DNA of 64,000 bases from Portulaca oleracea (lineage: Eukaryota; Streptophyta; Magnoliopsida; Caryophyllales; Portulacaceae), in contig CM055878.1 in NCBI GenBank assembly GCA_029582165.1, forward strand, positions 640,001-704,000, given 5' to 3'. Each line of letters opens with the position of its first letter. The first letter of the stretch is position 1. Under the pieces are notes generated by a model that was not told where the DNA came from, did not search any database, and saw only the letters and a list, made by a program, of their open reading frames with translations. A program made the translations under genes and the position numbers. Positions 1 through 11,871 of this stretch are shown here, in pieces.

Positions 1-497
1 TCAGGAGCGACCCGCCTTTTGCCAGACACATCACCGATCCGTGTGAATAAAATCAAAAGCCACGGAGGTTTTATTCAAAGTTGGCGCCAATTTTTTCCCA
101 TGCAAATCCCATGACAATAGCCCCACGTGATTGACTTTTTGACTAGAAAATTCATAAAACCCGCAGGGGTTTTGATCTTACATGGATAAGGACATAATTG
201 TAGGGATATGTCTCCCTCCATTTCCCTCCAAAAACATCCATTCTTCACCTATAAATACCCCATCATTCTTCACCCATTTGCACCAACTATCATCATCACA
301 CTACCAAAACTCTCTCCATAATATTCATTCCCCTCCTCTAATACTCTTATAATCACTCTCATCATCACCACATCACTATTCTTATATCATTCTCCTAGCC
401 ATCCCTATACTCATCCTTCCATCCAAGTTCCAAACCGAGGCTAAATCAAGGGGTTGATCTTCGTATTCAAGCATCCATCATCAAGCAAGGTTTGCTT

Positions 498-499
<2 letters not shown>

Positions 500-544
<45 letters not shown>
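500..544. repeat. (ATT)n microsatellite
   Basis: About fifteen ATT units run without interruption inside the Tat-type LTR, downstream of its TATA-like box. The other LTR copy lacks it, so the expansion is private to this copy. Confidence 0.95.
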
Positions 545-962
545 GTATTTAATTGTGTAATTTACGCTTTAGTTTCTTCATTTGTATTTGTTTTGTAAAA
601 GAAAACCGCATTCGTTTTTATATAGCATGATTAAGAATATAATGTTGCGAAATTAATTAAACTTCTCCCTGCTCTTTTTCATTTCAAGTTAGATTTTAGT
701 AGAGTTTGTTTTCTAACAGGCGGATTCGAGAATTCTTATAATTCTCGAATTCGTAACCTTACCCCTGAACTTAGAACTCAGGTTTCGTAAACCGGAGTTA
801 TTTATTTGACTTTATGGTTTGTCGATTTTCTTAAATCGGCTGCGACTCTTTTACTATTTTACAATCCTTTTAATTATTTAAAATATGCGTATTTGCATCA
901 AAATAATTAAGAATACCAATTTTTTTACCAATCCAAGGCCAACCCGAGAGAAAATGGGCCAG

Positions 963-1076
963 AAATTAGCAAAAGCCGCATAGCTTTTGCTAATTTCCAC
1001 CCATTTCCTTTGGGCCAAAGAAAATGCATGGCCCAGCCGAGAAAACATCAAAACCCCTACGGCTTTTGATGTTTTC
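963..1076. repeat. Two perfect hairpins in the LTR
   Basis: Hairpin A has 14-bp arms at 963-976 and 983-996 around a 6-nt loop (CGCATA). Hairpin B has 13-bp arms at 1041-1053 and 1064-1076 around a 10-nt loop. Both are perfect. They lie 343 and 263 bp from the LTR end, matching hairpins with different arm sequences in the other LTR copy (22925-22956 and 22849-22874). Confidence 0.9.
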
Positions 1077-1445
1077 TGGCAGCCCATCTGCTTCCTTTGG
1101 GCCTGGATTCGGTAATGGGTTGGTATTGAATCATTAATAAAGTATTTCGTTGCAATTTTGAATATTTAAATAAAATAAAAAGGATTTGTAAATAAATAAA
1201 GTTTCATCACCCCGAAAATGAATTTCGAAAATAAAAATATCCTTATTTAAGGATTAAGCAACCTTAGTCGGCTCCTGATCACTTAAGTAGCGCATCCGAA
1301 AACCGATTCCCTGAACGGGAATTTTTCCGGGTACCTACAGCACCAAGTCCTTTAAACCCCCTGGCAGCCCAAGTAGACGAGGTGGGTCTCGTGAGGGTTT
1401 GTAGCGGCTATACTCACAAAAGCCAAAGAAAAAGAAGAGAGGGAA

Positions 1446-2517
1446 TGATGTATAACTGATGCAAAGCTAGGGTTTGATCAATTACACATGAAAGTGGGGG
1501 GACGTGAACAAGCCTAGGGTATAGGGTAGTTCACAAAAAGGCTAGGGTTTGCTAATGGAAAAGCTCAATAAAGATGGATAATTTGGGATAGTTATAGGGA
1601 ATCGAACTTGATACAGAGACACCACAAGCCTAATCCCTAGGGCTTCTTGTTCCTTTACTTAGTTACAGAAACACCTTCTAAGTAAAAGAGACAAGCTCTA
1701 CCTCACCACTTGAATAGCCAATTCAAGATACAATAGTAGAAAAGAAAGAGAAGACTCTCAAGTGAGCAAAGCTCGTTTGTATATCATCATAATCGAAATC
1801 AGTGTGTTTAGACTGATTACAAACCTCCCTATTTATACTAGACTAAGTCCTAATCCTACTAGGACTAATGACTTGACGCCGAAGCAACCAAATCCTTCTA
1901 GGATTTGGATTTCCTAATGCTAAGGGGATTAGTTACAATTGTATGAATCCTTCTAGGATTTGACTTTCCTAATCCTAATTGGATTATGTTACAAAATTAG
2001 CCATCCAAGACTAGGATTCCCTCCTAATTAACGTCTATCCCTCCTAATTGATGTCCACACACACTAACTCCTACTTTGGCATTATACCTTAGCTAAAAAT
2101 AAGGAAAATACAAATACTACTATAACAAACTTATCTAATAATAAGGAAAACACAAATACTCCTAAATCTTGTCTCTTTCACGTAACTTGGACGTCCCCTT
2201 TAGTAGGCTTGACTTGGACGTTCTCTCTTGGACTTGGACGTGATCTTGAGACGTGGGGCTCAATACATGGGCTGGTCATTGGGCCCCAATTGATTGTTCT
2301 TCTAAGGCCTTCTCCACTCCAATGTGAATGAATTGAGCCTCCTTATTGGGTGAGTTGGGTTAATCTCCATCACCTTCCATGAATCTTGGGTCCCCAAATG
2401 TGAGACCAAGGCTATGCAAATCTCCATTACCCTCCATGAACCGATTCTCGATCGAGAGACGTTATTTCCGATATCTGTCTTATTAAAGTTCTTTTCTTTT
2501 TTTTTTTGACGGCCCAC
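1446..2517. other. Insertion-like block within Athila copy 1
   Basis: Copy 2 has no counterpart for this roughly 1.07-kb segment. It is flanked by GGGAA at 1441-1445 and 2518-2522, which could be a 5-bp target duplication. A TATA-like box on the minus strand (complement of CTATTTATAC near 1829) and short repeats of CCTTCTAGGATTTG suggest an LTR-like sequence. The ends are not canonical TG...CA, so the class is uncertain. No coding region was recognised in it. Confidence 0.4.
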
Positions 2518-4499
2518 GGGAAAACGTCATTTTTTTCTTTCTTTCTCCTTTCCATTTATCCGTTAGTTTATTTTTTTTTTTTTGCTTCTTCTTTGAGTTA
2601 GAACGATACTAATCAACCAAAAGGAACCAATATGAGCCCATCGGGATCACCCAATCCAAGAAATTGCCAATCTTTAAGGTTTTCGATTCCCAAACGTCTC
2701 ATACAAAACAAGATCCTATGTGCATAAATGCAAGTGTGTCCTAGTTGATTCCGATTGATCCAAAGTAAAAATCACCACCGAGCTCATTTCAAAGCAAAAA
2801 GGTCAACAAAGTGTTTCCCTCCCTCGTTTGTGTCGCCCTTGGCTTGGTGAGGGCCGCAAGAAACGCAAGGAAAGGCCCCACATTTTCATTCTCTTATTAA
2901 GCTATTTTCTTTTCTTTTTCTTTCATCTATTTTTTTTTCTAGTTGGCATGTTTCGAGATTGCACGCGACCCATGAAGGGGCTACTCTCTCAGCGTGGTTT
3001 TGCTCCGTACGCACAATTGTACTTAAGGGACGAGGGTGCCGCAACCACCCACGTCAAACCACGTTGGTGAACCAACTTTCTCATTACACTTCCAATTTTT
3101 ATATCGGGTTTTTCTGGAATTGGAACGACCCTCCGAAAAGGGGTCACCCTCCCAACTCAGGCTACTCCGTACGTAACAAAGTACTTAAGGAATGTGAGTG
3201 CCGCTCACTCACATCGGCCCTTGTTGGTTTAGCCGGCAATTAACCATTATTTCCATTTAATTAACTTTCACTTTTTCAACGAGCTCGAGGGTGAACATTT
3301 AAGGTCTCACAGTTTCAAAAAGGAAGTGAAAGAAACAAGAACCTCATTTTGCAATCAACGAAGGGAACCTAAACAGATGAGTCATAGCAACACTTGAACT
3401 AGGGACGATAATGCTAATACGGGTTTCTTTCAAGAAGATTAAGAAAGTTCTCGATACATTGACTACACAATCCTAGAAACAAAGCAAAAAAAAAAAATAA
3501 AGAAAACGTAAACTTTAGAGGTTTTTCAGCCCTTTTTTCTCCTTTTTCACACAAAATTTTTCAAATTTTAGCAAAATATCTAAGAAAAACAAAAATTAAA
3601 AGCTAGGTGATCTACCCAAGAACATGAAATGTCTCCCCCCCCCCCACTTAAAACTCCACAATGTCCTCATTGTACGAAGGGTGTCACAAGAAAGGGTAGA
3701 AAACTAGGAAAAACACACAAATGAAAACATCCAGCAAGTAAGAGGCGGTGGCGACCTGAGCCCACACGACTCCATCAACAAATTAATCCCAACACATTCA
3801 TACCAAGGGCACGCCACCAAAAACAAAATCAAGCATGCAAACATGGATCAAGAATATACACTCAAAAAGAGGGCGGAAGGATGTTACCTCTTAGATCTTC
3901 CATTAAAGTCAACTCAATCCGCGATCCAAAAGAACCAAGCATGGGTTTAGGATAAGCAATTTAAACTACCTAAATTCTTAGAGCTTGGCATGTAAGATTA
4001 GAAAAAAAAAGAAAGAAAAAGAACTAACTAAAATAAAAGGAAAACTTAAACATAAATACAACATGTACATTGACAATGACTTACCTCAACCCCAAATCTC
4101 ACTCATTGAGGCGGGAATTGAGGGTGAAATACTCGCCTAACACAGTCCTATATTTGAAGAAATCTAACATAGACCATACCACTTCACCAAAAAACTCGAG
4201 GAAAAGACTTTAACACAAAGATTGGGACCATGCCAAGACAAGGGCATAACAAACTTCATGAAGTCAACACAAATGCTAACATCTGACCTTGCAAAATCAA
4301 AACAACGACCTTTTCCCCACCAAATCCCCGATAAAACACCCCCCACACTTACTTCAACATATAGAAGCTATGCATAAGCAATGTAAGAGATGAGTGGGGG
4401 CGGGGATGCTTACAATTCATTGATCGGATCCTCCCAGAGGAGGATATGGGCAATAAGGGAAAAAGGGTTGGGTAGTATGGATTTGTATATTCAACTGAC

Positions 4500-4829
4500 G
4501 TCGGAGTGTGGTTGGAAACGAAGTAATTATAGTACCCCAATCCCGCCAATATTGATTTTGCTGCCTAAAATAATCTTCATGCTGCTGAAGTTGTGATTGT
4601 TAGGCACGAAGGAGATCTTGTTGGCTCTCAAGAAGATTGTGTTGACTTTGGAGTAAAGTCCGTTGCTCCTGGAGGTTAACACCCAACTGTTCAAGCTGAG
4701 TGCTAAGATGCCCGAGTGAAGCCTCCTAAGATAGGCTTCCACTTGCTTCACCCTCTTGCGCATATCCCTCTTCTTCTTCTTCTTCTTCTTCTTCTTCTTC
4801 TTCTTCTTCTTCTTCTTCTTCTTCTTCTT

Positions 4830-4860
<31 letters not shown>

Positions 4861-5925
4861 TTCTTCTTCTTCTTCTTCTTCTTCTTCCCCTCCATCATTT
4901 TCCTCCTCACCTTCCTTGTCAACACCTTCTTCCTCCACATCGTCTTCGGGCACATCTGGTCCCCCTACCATGCGTTGACCTCCATGGCGTTGCCCAAACG
5001 ACCAATTATGCTCGTTGGTAGTATCTAACCGATGCTCAGCGTGCTCGTGGTTCAAAAGGATTGAGGCTTTATGGTTATCATAACCATGTAGGTAGATGGT
5101 GCGTGTTTGGTGTTTTTCCAAGATCCCCATTTTTTGAAGCCGGATTCCATCAATAGGATCAGGATAGTATCGAGGCTTCCACTTGTTATGATAAACTTCA
5201 AAGTCCTGCTGCTTGAGGAAGTGGCCTATTATATGGCCCATTCCTATGGTTGTGGGCCGACCCTCGACACTTATTTCCCGGAGACAATGGAGAATGCATG
5301 ATTCGACATTCACTCAGCGACCTTGAACATCATTGAAGATCACGAATAAGTCCTCCTTGCGGACTTTCAGTCACCCATCATCCCGGCCAAAAACCGAACT
5401 TGTGACGATGCGGTGCAGGATTCTGACAGCCAAATTACAAAAATCCCGGGCCTTGGAATTCTTTAGACAATGGAACTTAGCAAGACGGGCTCAAGACTTA
5501 TCGTACGTACGCCTCCAACAAGTGATTTTTTTCATAGCCTCTTGTTCATCAAACTTAGCACATTCTTTATAAAACACTCCGTCCAAAGGTAACCCATGTG
5601 CCAGGCATAAGTCTTGCAATGTGCACGTTATTTCTTTATTTGTCACCTGGTAGCAAAATTTTGCCCTTGGTGTACCGTCTTCTTCTACCCTCAAAGAGCT
5701 CAGAAATTCAAGCACCGAATGGTCGATGATAGGATCATCGATGTTGATAAATACTTCCCAACCCAAAGTCTTTATGAAGTAGTCAAAGCTAGATTTGCAG
5801 TATACCGCCTCTACTGTCCCCTCATCGTAGATGTCGGGAGCACAGTTTTTCCGTTACTTAAACTTCATAAAGCGATGCTTATGCATCTCATCACGAAAGG
5901 TAACTTTGATTTTCGGTCACTCTGG
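4500..5925 (-). pseudogene. Athila env-position ORF, copy 1 (broken)
   Basis: This lies downstream of pol, where Athila elements carry an extra ORF (ATHILA ORF-1-like, often called env-like). It aligns with 47107-48456: the segments KVTFRDE, DDPIIDHSVLEF, CWRRTY, FGRDD, GMGHIIGHFL and NWSFGQ all have counterparts there. It is broken by a TAA in the N-terminal part and by TGA codons at 5371-5373 and 5314-5316. Its acidic C-terminal part contains the (GAA)n expansion, followed by a Gln-rich stretch (QQHEDYFRQQNQYW). The function of this ORF is unknown. The family assignment is by position and similarity to copy 2. Confidence 0.7.
4771..4887. repeat. (TTC)39 / (GAA)39 triplet repeat
   Basis: A 117-bp triplet run with one interruption (TTA at 4858-4860). 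On the minus strand it reads GAA and continues the acidic tail of the env-position ORF as poly-Glu. Copy 2 has no such expansion at the aligned place. Confidence 0.97.
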
Positions 5926-6466
5926 ATGAGAATGGCCGATTAGGCTTTATAACAGTTCTTATCTGGCGATGACAGCTAGGGTGGTGGAGAAGGTGGACGT
6001 TCCTCATCAGTGCATGCTCTCTTTGACCGTCCCATTATTCGAACAGAGTGCAAAGGACGTGATGGAGGAACTCAACTAGCACAAACCTAAGCCTTTAACA
6101 AGAAAAATCAATGCAAGCAACACACGAATTAAGCAGAAAATTGAACTTGGATAACAAAATTCGAGTGTTACCTGAAAGGAAGACTTAGGAGAGTAGTCTT
6201 GCTGCTGTCGAACCTCAGGAGGTGGCTTTGTGGATTTTCGCACTAGGAGAGATGGAAGAGAGCAGAATGCAGAAGGTGAAGGCGTGGTTAGGGCAAAATT
6301 GGCGTGAATTGGAGAAGGGAGAAGGGGTTTTTGTGAGGAGTTGAGAGCTTAGTCGTGGGTGCTAGGGTTTTAGAGAGAGAATGTGTCGTTTGAGAGGGAA
6401 GAATGAAGAAGAAATGAATTAGAAAGAGGAAGAATGAAGTTTGACAGTTTGCGCAGATTTCTACAC

Positions 6467-6717
6467 GTTGCGGGCGCGACCAATTCTTTCGCGGGCGCGA
6501 CAACCTGGAAAAATAAGGAATTTCATCTTGAAATGGCCGCGGTCGCTAATAATCCAGTGTCGGGCACGAGCTCGTTCTGGAGGGAATCCAAATTGCTGCG
6601 TCGCGGTTGCTACAGTTATGTTGCCGGCCGCGACAACCTGGTTTTCAGCATCGATTTCCTTGCTTGCTCATCCAACCAGCTGTAGCGGGTGCTACCAAAA
6701 TCGTTGCACCTGCTACC
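6467..6717. repeat. Paired GC-rich palindromes, pol/env spacer of copy 1
   Basis: Eight imperfect palindromes occur as four pairs. Examples are GTTGCGGGCGCGAC (6467-6480) followed 8 bp later by TCGCGGGCGCGAC, and GTAGCGGGTGCTAC followed by GTTGCACCTGCTAC. Arms are about GTYGC/GCGAC or GTAGC/GCTAC around a GGGC, GGTT or GGGT core; some copies are degenerate. Two of the four pairs are followed by AACCTGG. The location corresponds to the array at 48846-49115 in copy 2, but the motif is different. Confidence 0.75.
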
Positions 6718-7119
6718 TCACTCTGCCCTAAAACTCTCATTTTTCCAAAATAAAACTAAGTCCTACAACTTCACTTCCTCATATCAATAGGTCTTCTTTT
6801 CTTCATACTCTCAAACACTCTAAAACATTTCCTAACACTCAAAGACTCCATTCACTTACTCCTACACAAAGGTTACGCCTCTCACTCTCACTCTCTTTTT
6901 CTTAGACTTTTTCTTCTCTTTTTTTTTTCTTTCATTTTCATATCTTGTTTTTACTACCTAAAACTAATACATCAAGAAAGAAAATGCAAGAAAGAAATAA
7001 AATAGGAAAAGAAAAAAAAATAAGAAGAAGGAAAGATTAAGAAAATGGGAAGTACAAGGTACCTCCCCATGAGGTGCTTGTTGTTGGTGTCCAACTTGAC
7101 CCATCATTCGAATCAATCT

Positions 7120-9771
7120 TCATGGTCAACGAGGTGAACCATAACGGTCCCCGCATATGCTTCACCCATCACATAAGGCTTGATCTTGGAAGAATTCACT
7201 TTGAAATGTTCCCTTTTGTCATTCTAAGTTCAACAACACCAGCGGGAAGGATCTTGACAATCTCAAACGGTCCTGACCATGTCGATCTCAATTTCCCGGA
7301 GAAGATCTTGAGTCTTGAATTGAAGACAAGTACTTGGTCACCTACCTCAAATCCTCTATGGTTCAACCTCTTATCATGCCATGCTTTGGTCCGCTCCTTG
7401 TATATTTTGTTGTTTTCATAAGATTGACGCCTCAATTCTTCGAGCTCCTCTAGCTGAAATAATCTCTTCTCCCCTGCCGCCTTGAGGTCATAGTTCATCT
7501 TCTTTATAGCCACATGGTCTTGTGCTCAAGTTCTACAGGAAAATGACAAGCCCTCCCATAGACTAGGCGGAATGGGGTAGTCCCTATAGGAGTCTTATGA
7601 GCTGTCCGATAGGCCCAAAGCACGTCGTCCAACTTATCCACCCAATCTCTTCTCGAGGCACTAGCTGTTTTCCCAAGAATCTCCTTAATTGCACGGTTCG
7701 AGATTTCAACCTGACCTTTAGTCTGAGGATGGTACGGGAGTCTCTTCTTATGGTTTATACCGTACTTAGAAAGCAAAGACTCGAATCTCTTCTCAATGAA
7801 ATGGGAACCGTTGTCACTAATGATAACCCTTGGAATTCCAAACCTAGGAAAAATAACCTTTTTCAAGAACCTAGACACAGATTTCCCATCACATCTAACA
7901 CAAGGAATGGCTTCAATCCAATTTGAAACATAATCAACAGCTACGAGGATACATTGATAGCCCCTTGAAGAAGGGAATGGACCCATGAAGTCTAATTCCC
8001 AAACATCAAAAACTTCCACTTCAAGAATATAATTCAGCGGCGCTTCATTGCGGCGAGAAATGTTCCCGGATCTTTGACATTTGTCGCATGCTCGAACATA
8101 AAGATAAACATCTCGAAATTAAGTGGGCCACCAGTAACCTGTTTGTAACACTCTAGAAGCCGTCTTGTGGTAACCTCCATGACCTCCACAATGAAGCTCA
8201 TGACAATGAGTCAATACCGATTTCACCTCACTCTCGGCTAAACACCGTCTATATATACCATCATTGCACAAGCGGAACAAAAAAGAGTCATCCCAATAAA
8301 AGTGTTTCACATCATGGAAAAACCTATTCCTTTTGTGAGGAGTGAGGTTTTGGGAAACCACTTCACTTGCCAAATAATTTATGATATCCGCATACCAAGG
8401 ATGGTTGTGCTTGATGAAATAAAGATGCTCATCCGGGAAAGAGTCTTCAATGGGTTGAGACTCCAAATCAACAAGGATTCTAGACAAATGGTCGGCAACT
8501 ACATTTTTCATTCTGGCCTTGTCCCAGATCTCCAAATCAAACTCTTGCATGAGAAGAACCCATTGAATAAGCTTTGGCTTGGTCTCCTTCTTACCCATCA
8601 AAAACGTGATAGCCGCATGATCCGTATAGACAATGACACGGGAGAACATTAGATATTGTCGGAACTTGTTTAGAGCAAATATAATCGCCAAGATTTCTTT
8701 CTTCGTGGCAGTATAATTCTTTTGCGCACTATCAAGCGCATGGCTCGTATTGGAAATAACTCGCGGCTACCTATCCTTTATTTGTGCTAGACAAGATCCA
8801 ATAGCAAAGTCGGCCATGATCTCAAATGGTAGAGTCCAATCCGGAGGTTGGACTACCAGTGTTGAGATAAGCGCTTGTTTCAACCTGTAGAAAGACTCAA
8901 GACACTCGTTAATTAATAGGAACGAGGCATCTTTACACAAGAGGTCGGTCAAAGGACGAGCTATTTTTGAAAAGTCCTTGACAAACCGGCGATAAAAGCC
9001 GGCGTTTCCAAGGAAACTACGCACCCCTTTGGCGGAAATCGGTGGTGGTAGGCGCTCAATCACTTCCACCTTTGCCTTGTCTAGTTCGATGCCCCTAGAT
9101 GAAATCAAATGTCCCAAAACAATTCCTTCTTCCACCATAAAGTGGCATTTCTACCAATTAAGAACTAAATCAACTTCTTCACAACGAATGAGAGTTTTTT
9201 CCATGTTACTCAAACAATCATCAAATGAATGACCGTAAACAGAGAAATCATCCATGAACACCTCCATGCAATGTTCAATATAATCACTTATTATCGCCAT
9301 CATGCACCTTTGAAAGGTGTCGGGCACGTTGCATAAACCAAAAGGCATTCTCCTATAGGTAAAAGTGCCATAAGGACAAGTAAAAGTGGTTTTATCTTGA
9401 TGTGCGGGATGAATGGGAATCTGGAAAAATCTTGAATATCCGTCTAAGAAACAAAAGTAAGAATGACCCGCTAACCTCTCTAACATTTGGTCAATGAAGG
9501 GGAGGGGAAAGTGATCTTTCTTAGTAACCTTGTTCAATTGACGATAATCTATACACATCCGCCATCCCGTGACGGTTCTAGTACTTATAAGCTCATTTTT
9601 TTTTTCATTTTCCACTACAGTCATCCCTCCTTTCTTTGGATCACATTGGATCGGGCTTACCCATTCACTATTGGCGATGAGGAAGATGATCCCGGCGGCC
9701 AAAAGCTTAACCACCTTTTTCTCAACGACTTCTTGCATGTTAGGATTTAGTCTACGTTGTTGTTGCCTAGT
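7120..9771 (-). pseudogene. Athila pol copy 1: RT, RNase H, integrase (broken)
   Basis: Reverse transcriptase lies at about 9738-9151, with RMPFGLCN and the active-site block FMDDFSVYG. RNase H follows at about 9138-8500, with [10 protein letters not shown]. The integrase zinc-binding region is at about 8230-8050 ([12 protein letters not shown]), and the catalytic core at about 8019-7504 holds D in [13 protein letters not shown] in IISDNGSH and E in QVEISNRA. The integrase C-terminal domain is at about 7513-7196. In-frame stops, for example after LVLNW at 9151, and frame changes split it. The equivalent region of copy 2 is 49475-52100. The gene is inactive. Confidence 0.85.
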
Positions 9772-11190
9772 ATTACCGACATATTAAGTATATGTTGGTA
9801 ATATTTTTTTCACCTACAAATATAATATATACTTCTGATAGTTAAACTTTTTCTCATCATTTGATGAAAAACAAATAAATTCCTTTTAATTAAACAACAT
9901 TATATGCTAATCCCTCTAAATCTAATTCCCACCAAATGAAATGTTCAAATTCTAGAATTCTGCAACCCAAATTCTGCAAATTTTAAACGAAAAAAAGTTT
10001 AAATTTCCCATAAACAAGTTTGTCTAAATCAAATAAACCCTTTTACCCTTTTCAATTCTAAAGCACCCTCCACTCTTTATTAAAAAAACACCCAATTCCC
10101 TCTTTTTCTCATACAAATGCATCATACTTCCTGCCCCTTAATAGCAACAAGAACGGTTGTCGATGCATAGAAGCACTGATTCGGGTAAGACTCGCTACGC
10201 TCAAGTCGTCAACCCAATTGTTGGTTCAAGTTAGATGCAATAGAAATTGAAGAAGATTAGTTGATTTCAAGGTGTACTGACTAGGACAACCATCCATAGG
10301 TAATTTTATTGTTCTTATTTTAGTTTTTGATTTTGGTATTTAGAGTTTCATTTCAATTCGTGTTTGTAAATTTATTTGGAGCTTCTGATTGATTGTTAAA
10401 CATAATATGTTCTAATTAGGTTAATTTTGAATTGATTTCAAAATTGAAAATTCTGTTTAAATTGAATGAATCTTTTTGTAGTTTAATGTGTTGGACTAGA
10501 TGTTTCGATTTTTTTTTGGGTTAGAAGTACCCACAAAATATCTTAAATATCAAATATTCATAGGTCCATTTTAATTGAATCGTGTCTCTTTGTTGTAGAT
10601 TTTGCTTACGCTTGTGATTTTTCTGTTTATGTCAGATGTTAGGTCTTTATTCTATCGGGATAGTTACTACCAAGTAAGATAAGGGGGGGTTTTGGGGGGG
10701 GGGGGGGAGTGTTAAGTAAATTACAACATAGTGAAGCAAGACAGGTCAAAGTTGATGGAGTTGATTAGTGTGTATAATGTGTTTTTCCAACTTCACAATG
10801 CGTGTATTGGTTTTGTAGGATATCATTGTTGAGTAGCTTGTATGAGTTTATGTTTCGATTTCAGTTATGTTTTTCAAGATTTTGATTTTTTGGCTTAGGT
10901 GGACGACATTTATTTTCATATCAATGTTATATCTTTGTACATTGGTGCTAGTGGTTAAGGTAAAAGCAAGAGTAAGAATGGTATAGGAATATAGAATATT
11001 ACATATTAGATTACCATAAATCACCAAGACACACTTTTGCTTGTAATTATTTTTTTTTTAAAATTTCGTAAGTAGAGGGAGTAATAATTTCCCATCTTCT
11101 ATTAAACATGAACGAAGTGTATAGGCTATTAAGTATATAAGTATAGCAACTAGATGCAAGATAAAAATTTGCCATCGGATGAAAAACATT
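9772..11190. other. Unassigned non-coding stretch
   Basis: No convincing coding region or recognisable transposon was found. It begins with an imperfect palindrome (arms 9771-9783 and 9791-9803, 12 of 13 matching) exactly where Athila homology stops. It contains a G7-T4-G14 run at 10683-10707. The rest is AT-rich, with poly-T and poly-A tracts. Confidence 0.5.
10683..10707 (+). repeat. G7-T4-G14 homopolymer tract
   Basis: A 25-bp tract of seven G, four T and fourteen G in an AT-rich background. It could form a G-quadruplex or simply be a slippage-prone or assembly-sensitive run. Confidence 0.9.
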
Positions 11191-11819
11191 TGTTGGGTTA
11201 ATTGTGTGGAGCCCAAATTATTATTTTGGTGGGATGAATTTTGGAAAGCCAAAATTATACTTAGTGGGCAAATTTCATATAATATTGAAGATCTTCCAAG
11301 ATTGTGTTATTTAAGGAAAGATATTATATGAAGTGGAAAATATTATATTTGTTACCAAATTGTGATGGGGCAATCACATGGAAATATAATATTGCTTTGG
11401 AATATAGTATCAAATTATTAGGAAACACATGTTTTGGAAAGTTAATATTATTATTAACCACAATATTATGTTGTAGTCTTCACTATAAATAGGACCTAGG
11501 TGTTAGGTTTATTAGTACAGCAATTGAGAGTGTTTCATCTTATACCACAAGAGATTGACCTGTAATCTTTGTGTTCCTGAGGGAGTTGTGTGAGGCTCAT
11601 CTGTGAGTGTTGAGTTCTCAGGTTGTAACTCTAGGGAGGTTGTGAGAGATTGTGGAGGTCGGGGAATCTCTGGAACACTGTTGTAATCCTCTGATAGTGC
11701 ATCGTTCGTGGTTTTTTCCCGGTTTGGGTTTTTCCACGTTAATTCCTTGTGTTGAATCTTTATTTATTTTTCGCCCTTATTATTGTTTGTATGCTAACTA
11801 CGTCCTGAGAATCCTAACA
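11191..11819 (+). repeat. 5' LTR of the gag-protease Copia element
   Basis: The 629-bp LTR begins TGTTGGGTTAATTG and ends CCTAACA, followed directly by the primer site. The same start recurs at 13419. A TATA-like CACTATAAATAGG lies at about 11481-11493, so transcription probably starts shortly after it. Confidence 0.85.
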
Positions 11820-11821
11820 AG

Positions 11822-11833
11822 TGGTATCAAAGC
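11822..11833 (+). other. Primer-binding site (initiator-Met tRNA type)
   Basis: TGGTATCAAAGC lies 2 bp after the LTR end. It matches the usual plant Copia primer site TGGTATCAGAGC with one mismatch. Confidence 0.85.
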
Positions 11834-11871
11834 TTTGGTTGGAGCGTGGTTGATCTGCAGACTGAGAAGCA

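Larger units (their letters stand above)
1..1339 (+). mobile_element. Tat/Ogre-type LTR, truncated by window edge
   Basis: This block is a diverged copy, in opposite orientation, of the LTR at 22584-24323. Shared landmarks include a TATA-like CCTATAAATACCCC near 247, a block around GATTCGAGAATTC at 723-760, paired hairpins at 963-1076, and the end GGGTACCTACA at 1329-1339. It ends in CA at 1339 and abuts sequence matching the 3' non-coding part of the Athila-like element. No primer-binding site follows, so it is a solo LTR or the 3' LTR of an element lying off the window. The start is not visible. Confidence 0.75.
1340..9771 (-). mobile_element. Athila-like Ty3 element, copy 1 (decayed, 5' part lost)
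   Basis: Read on the minus strand the order is RT, RNase H, integrase, a spacer with GC-rich palindromes, an env-position ORF, then a 3' non-coding region. This matches copy 2 (45585-53610) block by block. For example, 1340-1430 matches 45680-45775, 2815-3240 matches 46080-46400, and 3640-3790 matches 46570-46720. Homology stops at 9771, upstream of the RT, at the motif RRLNPN, so gag, protease, 5' LTR and primer site are missing. The 3' LTR is replaced by the Tat-type LTR ending at 1339. Many stops and frameshifts show it is old. Confidence 0.85.

Noticed and set aside
4527..5028. Long Lys-, Leu- or Phe-rich open frames across the triplet repeat
   Set aside because: They exist only because (TTC)n has no stop in any frame. 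The minus-strand Glu frame fits the element ORF; the others are artefacts.
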